NCBI GenBank assembly: GCA_038215555.1
Contig: JBBQQT010000120.1
Coordinates: forward strand, 1 to 11,223
DNA length: 11,223 bases
Origin: PFJX01 sp038215555
Lineage (GTDB): Bacteria > Pseudomonadota > Gammaproteobacteria > Burkholderiales > Thiobacillaceae
Reading direction: 5' to 3'
Shown here: positions 1 to 5,163 of the stretch, piece after piece
Layout: every line of letters starts with the position of its first letter
Position numbering within the stretch: the stretch's first letter is position 1
Made by a program: the position numbers and the translations under genes
Notes under the pieces: model-generated
Seen by the model: the letters and a program-made list of their open reading frames with translations, nothing else
Databases searched by the model: none
What the model was told of the DNA's origin: nothing

Positions 1-729
1 TGCCCGGCGAAGAAAATCTGCAACGTCATGGCCGGTTCCGCGTTGTTGCAGGACGAACTGCTGGTCGCCCGCATCCTGGAAGCCGTCGTCAAAGCGGTGC
101 CGGAGACGCCGGTGACGTTGAAGATTCGCACCGGCTGGGACAGATCGCATCGCAACGCGCTGAAAATCCTGCATATCGCGCAGGAATCCGGCATCCAGGC
201 GCTGGCGATTCATGGTCGCACCCGCGCCTGCGGTTACAGCGGTGACGCCGAATATGAAACCATCGCGGCGGTAAAGGCCGAGGCGCGCATTCCGATCATC
301 GCCAACGGCGACATCACAACCCCGGAGAAGGCGCGCTTCGTACTGGAATCCACCGGCGCCGACGCGATCATGATCGGCCGCGCCGCCCAGGGTAGGCCTT
401 GGCTGTTCCGCGAAATCAGCCATTTTCTGGCGCATGGGGAGCGCATGCCGGCGCCGGAAGTGGCCGAGATTCACGATGTGTTGCTGGCGCACCTGGACGA
501 TCTCTATCGTTTCTACGGCGAACTTTCCGGCAGCCGCATGGCGCGCAAGCATATCGCCTGGTATACACGCGGCCTGACCGATTCCGCCAGCTTCCGCCAC
601 GCCATGAACCAGATCGAAGGCACGCATGCCCAGCTAGAAGCGGTCAACGATTTTTTCTGGCGCACGCGCGAGCGCTCCAGCCGATTGATTTATCTCGACG
701 CCGCGCCGGAACAGCGCGCAGCGGCATGA
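1..729 (+). CDS. dusB: tRNA-dihydrouridine synthase B, 5'-truncated by the window edge
   Basis: DusB is an FMN enzyme that uses NADPH to reduce specific uridines in the tRNA D-loop to dihydrouridine. The frame is open from base 1, and the 242 visible residues begin CPAKKICNVMAGSALLQDE, the conserved Dus active-site segment; the first residue is the expected catalytic Cys. Further Dus signatures are KIRTGW, IHGRTR, the phosphate-binding ANGDI and the FMN-binding GRAAQGRPW, followed by the helical C-terminal domain (SRMARKHIAWYTRG). Family members have about 320-350 residues, so about 100 N-terminal residues lie outside the window. fis follows after 22 bases, the classical dusB-fis operon arrangement, so the two are probably co-transcribed. 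The frame is intact to its TGA stop. DusB is preferred over DusA or DusC because of the fis neighbour and the CPAKK motif. Confidence 0.95.
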   Translation, partial: CPAKKICNVMAGSALLQDELLVARILEAVVKAVPETPVTLKIRTGWDRSHRNALKILHIAQESGIQALAIHGRTRACGYSGDAEYETIAAVKAEARIPIIANGDITTPEKARFVLESTGADAIMIGRAAQGRPWLFREISHFLAHGERMPAPEVAEIHDVLLAHLDDLYRFYGELSGSRMARKHIAWYTRGLTDSASFRHAMNQIEGTHAQLEAVNDFFWRTRERSSRLIYLDAAPEQRAAA

Positions 730-751
730 TTGATACCCGGACCTAAGCACC

Positions 752-1000
752 ATGGATTCCCCGATGATCGACGAAAGTGAACTCGCCGCCTGCGTGCGCC
801 GCGAATTGATCAATTATTTCAAGGACCTGGATGGCGAACCGCCGGCCGGCATCTATGACATGGTGCTCAAATGCGTCGAAAAACCGATGCTGGAAGTCAT
901 CCTCGACCGCGCCGGCAGCAACCAGAGCCGCGCTGCCGACTGGCTCAGCATCAACCGCAACACGCTGCGCAAGAAGATGCAGCAGCATGGCATCAAATAG
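752..1000 (+). CDS. fis: Fis-family nucleoid-associated DNA-binding protein
   Basis: Fis is a small homodimeric nucleoid protein that bends DNA and modulates rRNA promoters, recombination and growth-phase transcription. The 82-residue product ends in a clear Fis-type helix-turn-helix (SNQSRAADWLSINRNTLRKK, followed by MQQHGIK, about residues 55-82), preceded by the dimerisation helices (YDMVLKCVEKPMLEVILDRA). It is shorter than the 98-residue enterobacterial protein because the N-terminal beta-hairpin arm is abbreviated; this is usual for betaproteobacterial Fis. Two in-frame starts are possible, ATG at 752 or ATG at 764, and neither has a strong ribosome-binding site. The upstream one is used here, but a 78-residue protein from 764 is equally plausible. 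It lies 22 bases behind dusB in the conserved dusB-fis layout and just before purH. Confidence 0.93.
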   Translation: MDSPMIDESELAACVRRELINYFKDLDGEPPAGIYDMVLKCVEKPMLEVILDRAGSNQSRAADWLSINRNTLRKKMQQHGIK

Positions 1001-1103
1001 TTAGCGGCGAGCAGTAAGCGGGGAACGGAAACTCTGCCACTGCCACTGCCACTGCTCCCTGCTCCCTCCACTGCTCCCCGCTTACCACTTACAGCTCACC
1101 AAA
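1001..1103. repeat. Degenerate hexamer/heptamer repeats with flanking inverted repeat between fis and purH
   Basis: The whole fis-purH spacer is low-complexity repeat. TGCCAC occurs three times in tandem (1035-1052). Heptamers follow: GCTCCCT (1054), GCTCCCT (1061), then after a 5-base break GCTCCCC (1073), GCTTACC (1080), ACTTACA (1087) and GCTCACC (1094). The left end carries similar units in the opposite orientation. GTAAGCGGGGA (1014-1024) is a perfect inverted repeat of TCCCCGCTTAC (1075-1085), so the spacer could fold into a large stem-loop. It resembles short tandemly repeated heptamer elements known from intergenic regions of several bacteria. The purH start is only 3 bases past the last unit and lacks a clear ribosome-binding site, so the repeat forms the purH leader. 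A promoter is not evident. Confidence 0.7.
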
Positions 1104-2729
1104 ATGAAACGCGCCCTTCTCTCCGTCTCCGATAAAACCGGCCTCATCGACTTCGCCCGCGCGCTCTCCAGTGCCGGCGTCGAACTCCTTTCCACCGGCG
1201 GCACCGCGAAAGCCATTCGTGACGCCGGTTTGCCGGTCAAAGATGTCTCCGAATTCACCGGCTTTCCGGAAATGCTCGACGGCCGCGTGAAGACGCTGCA
1301 CCCGAAAGTTCATGCCGGCATCCTGGCGGTGCGCGACAACGACGCGCATGTGGAGACGATGAACGAACATGGCCTCGGTTACATCGACCTGGTCTGCGTC
1401 AATCTGTATCCGTTTCTGCAAACGGTGTCGAAGCCGCATACGCTGGATGACGCCATCGAGAACATCGACATCGGCGGTCCGGCGATGGTGCGTTCCTCGG
1501 CGAAGAACTACAAACATGTCGCCATCGTCACCGACCCGGCCGATTACGCCGCATTGACCGAAGAAATGGGTGCGAACAATGGCGGGTTAAGCGATGCCAC
1601 TCGCTTCAACCTGGCGAAGAAAGCCTTTACGCATACCGCGCAATACGACGGCCATATCAGCAACTACCTGACTTCGCTCAACGCCGAGGGCGGCAAAGAC
1701 CAATTCGGCGAGAAATTGACCCTGCAATTCAGTCGCGCGCAGACCTGCCGCTACGGCGAAAACCCGCACCAGCACGGCGCCTTCTACGTCGAAGCCAACG
1801 CGCCGGTCGGCAGCATCGCCAGCAGTCGTCAGATTCAGGGCAAGGAACTGTCGTACAACAACATCGCCGATACCGATGCTGCGCTGGAGTGCGTCAAATT
1901 GTTCGATGCCGCGCCATCCTGCGTCATCGTCAAGCATGCCAACCCGTGCGGCGTGGCCTACGGCGACAACCTGCTCGACGCCTACAACCGCGCCTATCAG
2001 ACCGATCCGGAATCCGCTTTCGGCGGCATCATCGCGTTCAACGGCCGACTCGATGGCGAGACCGCGAAGGCCATCGTCGAACGCCAGTTCGTCGAAGTCA
2101 TCATCGCGCCTGAAGTCAGCCCGGAAGCTTCCGAAGCAGTCGCCGCCAAAAAGAACGTCCGCTTGCTGGAATGCGGGAGTTGGAATAGCCCCCCCGCTTC
2201 GCTGCCCCCCGAGGGGGCGCAATGCCCGTCTTGGGGCGGCCCGGCGGCGGGCATGTCCGGCTCTGTTCCGCAAATGGACATGAAGCGCGTCGCCGGTGGC
2301 TTGCTGGTGCAGGATGCCGACATCCTGCTGCACGGCGAGCTGAAAGTGGTGACCCAGCGCGCACCGACGCCGAAGGAAATGGAAGACCTGCTGTTCGCCT
2401 GGCGCGTCGCCAAGTTCGTCAAATCGAACGCCATCGTCTACGCCAAGGACCGCATGACCATCGGCGTCGGCGCCGGCCAGATGTCGCGCGTCAACTCCGC
2501 CCGCATCGCCGCGATCAAGGCCGAACAGGCCAGCCTGGTGGTGCCGGGTTCGGTGATGGCCTCCGACGCCTTCTTTCCGTTCCGCGACGGCCTCGACAAC
2601 GCGGCGGCGGCTGGCATCACGGCGGTGATTCAACCGGGCGGTTCGATGCGCGACGAAGAAGTCATCGCGGCGGCCGACGAACATGGCATTGCGATGGTAT
2701 TCACCGGCGTGCGGCATTTCCGGCATTGA
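1104..2729 (+). CDS. purH: Bifunctional AICAR transformylase / IMP cyclohydrolase with an internal repeat-derived insertion
   Basis: PurH performs the last two steps of cytoplasmic de novo IMP synthesis: formylation of AICAR using 10-formyl-tetrahydrofolate, then ring closure to IMP. The N-terminal cyclohydrolase (MGS-like) domain shows LLSTGGTAKAIRD and GRVKTLHPKVHAG (residues 60-72). The transformylase domain shows RYGENPHQ, the catalytic Lys-His pair in VIVKHANPCGVA (Lys277-His278), SAFGGIIAFN and the C-terminal SDAFFPFRDGLDNAA and IQPGGSMRDEEVI. The product has 541 residues, slightly longer than the usual 515-530. The excess lies between ECGSW (356-360) and MDMKRVAGGLLVQD (from 391): about 30 residues occupy a loop that is about 6 residues long in the E. 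coli enzyme, and this DNA is a palindromic repeat (separate entry). The frame is uninterrupted and both domains are otherwise complete, so the enzyme is probably functional. The start is the ATG preceding the conserved KRALLSVSDKTG; its ribosome-binding site is weak. Confidence 0.97.
   Translation: MKRALLSVSDKTGLIDFARALSSAGVELLSTGGTAKAIRDAGLPVKDVSEFTGFPEMLDGRVKTLHPKVHAGILAVRDNDAHVETMNEHGLGYIDLVCVNLYPFLQTVSKPHTLDDAIENIDIGGPAMVRSSAKNYKHVAIVTDPADYAALTEEMGANNGGLSDATRFNLAKKAFTHTAQYDGHISNYLTSLNAEGGKDQFGEKLTLQFSRAQTCRYGENPHQHGAFYVEANAPVGSIASSRQIQGKELSYNNIADTDAALECVKLFDAAPSCVIVKHANPCGVAYGDNLLDAYNRAYQTDPESAFGGIIAFNGRLDGETAKAIVERQFVEVIIAPEVSPEASEAVAAKKNVRLLECGSWNSPPASLPPEGAQCPSWGGPAAGMSGSVPQMDMKRVAGGLLVQDADILLHGELKVVTQRAPTPKEMEDLLFAWRVAKFVKSNAIVYAKDRMTIGVGAGQMSRVNSARIAAIKAEQASLVVPGSVMASDAFFPFRDGLDNAAAAGITAVIQPGGSMRDEEVIAAADEHGIAMVFTGVRHFRH
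2187..2258. repeat. GC-rich palindromic repeat inserted in frame within purH
   Basis: About 70 bases of sequence unlike the rest of purH. A run of seven C (2189-2195) leads into GCTTCGCTGCCCCCCGAGG. Two hairpins are visible: GCCCCC/GGGGGC (2204-2209 with 2213-2218, loop CGA) and ATGCCCG/CGGGCAT (2222-2228 with 2248-2254, loop 19 nt). The wording, with C-runs around CTTCGCTG and then TTGGGGCGGCCCGG, matches from memory a dispersed intergenic repeat common in betaproteobacterial genomes; this is recollection, not a search. Here it is read as residues about 361-385, rich in Pro, Gly, Ala and Ser, and contains no stop. The boundaries are approximate and no flanking target duplication is obvious. 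Confidence 0.75.
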
Positions 2730-2732
2730 TGA

Positions 2733-2778
2733 CACGTCTGACTTGAAATCTCATTCTGTGATTTCAAGTTTTAACGTG
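2733..2778 (+). terminator. Hairpin after purH, possible intrinsic terminator
   Basis: A perfect 10-bp stem, ACTTGAAATC (2741-2750) with GATTTCAAGT (2760-2769), encloses a 9-nt loop and is followed by TTTT (2769-2772). An outer CACGT/ACGTG pair (2733-2737 with 2774-2778) could extend it past a small bulge. It starts 12 bases after the purH stop. The stem is AT-rich and the T-tract short, so termination efficiency is uncertain. It would separate purH from the DUF4160/DUF2442 pair. Confidence 0.5.
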
Positions 2779-2797
2779 CCACCGACTGATTCAGACC

Positions 2798-2950
2798 ATG
2801 CCTACTGTCAGGGATATTTCAGGTCCTTACCGTTGTTTCTTTTACAGTTTCGACTGTAACGAACCTGCTCACATTCATGTAAGCGGGAAGTGGGTCGCCG
2901 CACAACACTATCTACTCATGGAGGCTTGGCATGAGCACTGTGGCCATTGA
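2798..2950 (+). CDS. Short DUF4160-family protein, probably internally deleted
   Basis: A 50-residue frame starts MPTVRDISGPYRCFFYSFDC, continues NEPAHIHV and ends LLMEAWHEHCGH before TGA. Both ends match the DUF4160 family: the N-terminus has the characteristic MPTV...PYRFFFYSN..EPPHVHV pattern and the C-terminus the LLEAWHEHFG pattern. Full family members have about 75-95 residues; the middle part (charged strand and helix between HIHV and LLEAWHE) is missing here, about 25-30 residues, while the frame is kept. The gene overlaps the start of the DUF2442 gene by 20 bases, the usual tight pairing of these families, which are often regarded as toxin-antitoxin-like; no activity is established. 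It may be a decayed, inactive partner or a minimal variant. No good ribosome-binding site precedes the ATG. Confidence 0.6.
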   Translation: MPTVRDISGPYRCFFYSFDCNEPAHIHVSGKWVAAQHYLLMEAWHEHCGH

Positions 2951-3209
2951 ATACGAATTTCCGCGTGTGATGTCTGTCGCTGTCACAGAAGACAGTATCG
3001 CTGCGTCACTCAGCGACGGGCGCACGATCAGTGTGCCACTGGCCTGGTCCTGGCGGCTTTCCGAAGCGACGCCGGCGCAGCGTGCACACTATGAATTGAT
3101 AGGTTCAGGTCAAGGCGTGCATTGGCCTGAGGTCGATGAAGACATCAGCGTCGCCGGCATGCTGCATGGCACGCCGTCGGCACGCCCAAAACATCTCACC
3201 ACGGTATAA
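2931..3209 (+). CDS. DUF2442 domain protein
   Basis: The 92-residue product matches DUF2442. It has an N-terminal strand region (VMSVAVTEDSIAASLSDGRTISVPLAW), the family hallmark ATPAQRAHYELIGSGQGVHWPEVDEDISVAGML, and a short polar tail (PSARPKHLTTV). The family is a small beta-rich domain of unproven biochemical function, frequently encoded beside DUF4160 proteins in two-gene modules suspected to be toxin-antitoxin-like. The start is well supported: GGAGG (2920-2924) lies 6 bases before ATG at 2931, and this Shine-Dalgarno is itself inside the DUF4160 gene, consistent with translational coupling. Unlike its partner, the DUF2442 protein looks complete. It ends 12 bases before purD, so purD may be expressed from a transcript through this module. 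Confidence 0.85.
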   Translation: MSTVAIEYEFPRVMSVAVTEDSIAASLSDGRTISVPLAWSWRLSEATPAQRAHYELIGSGQGVHWPEVDEDISVAGMLHGTPSARPKHLTTV

Positions 3210-3221
3210 ACGGATTCAGCC

Positions 3222-4523
3222 ATGAAACTCCTCGTCATCGGTTCCGGCGGACGCGAACATGCGTTGGCCTGGCGACTCAAGCAATCGCCGCGCATCCAGA
3301 AGGTTTACGTCGCGCCCGGCAACGGCGGCACGGCGACCGAGGAAGGTCTGGAAAACGTCGCCATCACGGCAATCCCTGAGCTGGTTGCGTTCGCGCTGAA
3401 AGAGGGCATCCAGCTCACGGTGGTTGGCCCGGAAGCGCCGCTGGCGGCAGGCGTGGTGGATGCGTTCCGCGCCGCCGGCCTGAAAATCTTCGGCCCGGCG
3501 CAAGCCGCTGCGCAACTGGAAAGTTCGAAGGATTTTGCCAAGCAGTTCATGGCCCGCCACCACATTCCGACCGCCGCGTTCGCCACCTTCACCGATGCCG
3601 CCGCCGCGCATGCCTACCTGGATGCCCAGGGCGCGCCCATCGTCATCAAGGCCGATGGCTTGGCTGCCGGCAAGGGCGTGGTGGTCGCGACAACACTCGA
3701 AGAAGCGCATGCCGCCGTCGCCATGATGCTGGCTGAAGGTGACAAACCCGGCGCCTTCGGCGAAGCCGGTGCGCGCGTGGTGATCGAGGAATGCCTGTTC
3801 GGCGAGGAAGCCAGCTTCATCGTCATGGTCGATGGCGAAAACATATTGCCGCTTGCCACCAGCCAGGATCACAAACGCCTGCTTGATGGCGATCTCGGTC
3901 CCAATACCGGCGGCATGGGCGCCTACTCACCGGCCCCCGTTGTCACCCCGGAGATTCACGCCAAAGCCTTGCGCGAAGTGATTCGCCCAGTGGTCGCCGG
4001 CATGAAGGCGGAAGGCACGCCGTTTACCGGCTTCCTTTACGCCGGCCTGATGATCAGCCCGGAAGGCCAGATCAAGGTGCTGGAATTCAACTGCCGCATG
4101 GGCGACCCGGAAACCCAACCGATCATGATGCGTTTGAAGTCCGATCTGGTGACGCTGCTGGAAGCGGCTGTCGATGGCAAGCTGGACCAGATTGAAGCCG
4201 AATGGGATCGCCGCTTTGCCCTCGGCGTCGTGATGGCCGCCGCCAACTATCCGGACAATCCGCGTAAGGGCGATGCGATCACCGGGTTGACCGATAGCAG
4301 CATCACGGGCAATGAAGACGTCCATGTATTCCATGCCGGCACCGCGTTGCAAGCCGATCAAGTGGTCACCGCCGGTGGCCGCGTGTTGTGCGTCACCGCC
4401 CTCGGCGACACCGTCAAAATGGCGCAGACGCGGGCCTTCCAAGCCGCCAAGGCGATCGACTTCGCCGGTCGCCAAATGCGGCTCGACATCGGCTGGCGCG
4501 CGATCGGTCGCAAGAAAAAATAA
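3222..4523 (+). CDS. purD: Phosphoribosylamine-glycine ligase (GAR synthetase)
   Basis: PurD joins phosphoribosylamine and glycine with ATP to give GAR, the second step of de novo purine synthesis in the cytosol. The 433-residue protein has the normal length and all expected parts: the N-terminal MKLLVIGSGGREHALAWRL substrate-binding motif, the ATP-grasp P-loop KADGLAAGKGVVVA (from residue 143), SQDHKRLLDGDLGPNTGGMGAYSP (228-237 for its second half), GFLYAGLMIS, and the metal-binding EFNCRMGDPETQ (288-299), followed by the C-terminal domain with GGRVLCVTALGD. The basic C-terminus ends RKKK. It lies downstream of purH with the DUF4160/DUF2442 pair between them, so two purine genes bracket an unrelated module. 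No promoter is evident in the 12-base gap, and the ribosome-binding site is weak. tsaC follows after 25 bases and may be co-transcribed. Confidence 0.98.
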   Translation: MKLLVIGSGGREHALAWRLKQSPRIQKVYVAPGNGGTATEEGLENVAITAIPELVAFALKEGIQLTVVGPEAPLAAGVVDAFRAAGLKIFGPAQAAAQLESSKDFAKQFMARHHIPTAAFATFTDAAAAHAYLDAQGAPIVIKADGLAAGKGVVVATTLEEAHAAVAMMLAEGDKPGAFGEAGARVVIEECLFGEEASFIVMVDGENILPLATSQDHKRLLDGDLGPNTGGMGAYSPAPVVTPEIHAKALREVIRPVVAGMKAEGTPFTGFLYAGLMISPEGQIKVLEFNCRMGDPETQPIMMRLKSDLVTLLEAAVDGKLDQIEAEWDRRFALGVVMAAANYPDNPRKGDAITGLTDSSITGNEDVHVFHAGTALQADQVVTAGGRVLCVTALGDTVKMAQTRAFQAAKAIDFAGRQMRLDIGWRAIGRKKK

Positions 4524-4548
4524 TCCTTCGCGGCGTTAAAAGAGCGCC

Positions 4549-5118
4549 GTGATGTCCTCCTTGCACACGCCGTTGCCCGATATCCAACGCCTACGCGCCT
4601 ATCTCAAGCGCGGCGGCGTCATCGCCTACGCCACTGAATCCTGCTATGGCCTCGGCTGCGACCCCGCCAACCGACGCGCGGTACAACGCATCCTGAAGCT
4701 GAAACGGCGGCCGCAAAACAAAGGCCTGATCCTGATCGGCGCCAATCCAGACCAATTCCGCCGCTACCTTGACCCGATACCCGCCTCGCTGACCGCGCGT
4801 CTGGATGCATGCTGGCCGGGACCGATTACGCTGTTGCTCAGCGCCACCCAACATTGCCCGCGCTGGTTGCGCGGCGCGCACGGCAAACTCGCGGTGCGAG
4901 TGACCGCGCATCAGGAAACCGCGCGCCTCTGCCGGCACCTCGGCATGGCGCTGGTCTCCACCAGCGCCAACCACGCCGGCAAACACGCACTCAAAACCGC
5001 CGCCGCCTGCAGCCGCACCTTCGGCACTGGCGTATGGGCCCTTCCAGGCCATATCGGCCAGCGCAAACGCCCGTCCCGCATCATCGACCCGCTGAGTGGA
5101 GACGTGTTCAGGAGTTGA
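4549..5118 (+). CDS. tsaC: Threonylcarbamoyl-AMP synthase (YrdC/Sua5 family)
   Basis: TsaC makes threonylcarbamoyl-AMP from threonine, bicarbonate and ATP. The Tsa partner proteins transfer that group to A37 of ANN-decoding tRNAs (t6A). The 189-residue size is close to the single-domain E. coli protein (190), so this is the short TsaC type without a Sua5 C-terminal domain. Family motifs appear in order: IAYATESCYGLGCDP, LKLKRRPQNKGLILIGAN, CWPGPITLLLSA, KLAVRVTAHQ, the nucleotide-binding STSANHAGK and the C-terminal RPSRIIDPLSGDVFR. The start is either GTG at 4549 or the directly following ATG at 4552; the ATG is an equally good choice. It sits 25 bases after purD in the same direction and converges with glgX. 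Confidence 0.93.
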   Translation: MMSSLHTPLPDIQRLRAYLKRGGVIAYATESCYGLGCDPANRRAVQRILKLKRRPQNKGLILIGANPDQFRRYLDPIPASLTARLDACWPGPITLLLSATQHCPRWLRGAHGKLAVRVTAHQETARLCRHLGMALVSTSANHAGKHALKTAAACSRTFGTGVWALPGHIGQRKRPSRIIDPLSGDVFRS

Positions 5119-5124
5119 TACCGG

Positions 5125-5142
5125 GGCTTGCCACAGCAAGCC
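5125..5142. terminator. Hairpin between convergent tsaC and glgX
   Basis: GGCTTGC (5125-5131) pairs perfectly with GCAAGCC (5136-5142) around a 4-nt CACA loop, 6 bases after the tsaC stop and 22 bases beyond the glgX stop. It lies between two convergent genes, where a bidirectional terminator is expected. On the plus strand it is followed by ATTGATTT, a weak T-rich tail. Confidence 0.5.
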
Positions 5143-5163
5143 ATTGATTTCGATCGAATCCAG

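Noticed and set aside
1031..1103. CRISPR-like array in the fis-purH spacer
   Set aside because: The units are 6-7 bases, contiguous and degenerate, with no spacers of constant length; no cas gene is present.
2171..2280. A sequencing error or frameshift in purH to explain the odd segment
   Set aside because: The reading frame is the same on both sides of the insertion and the conserved residues resume exactly, so an in-frame insertion is the simpler reading.
1587..2735. Long minus-strand open frame antisense to purH (382 codons)
   Set aside because: It is rich in Arg, Ala, Asp and His with no domain character, as expected for the complement of a GC-rich gene; purH on the plus strand is unambiguous.
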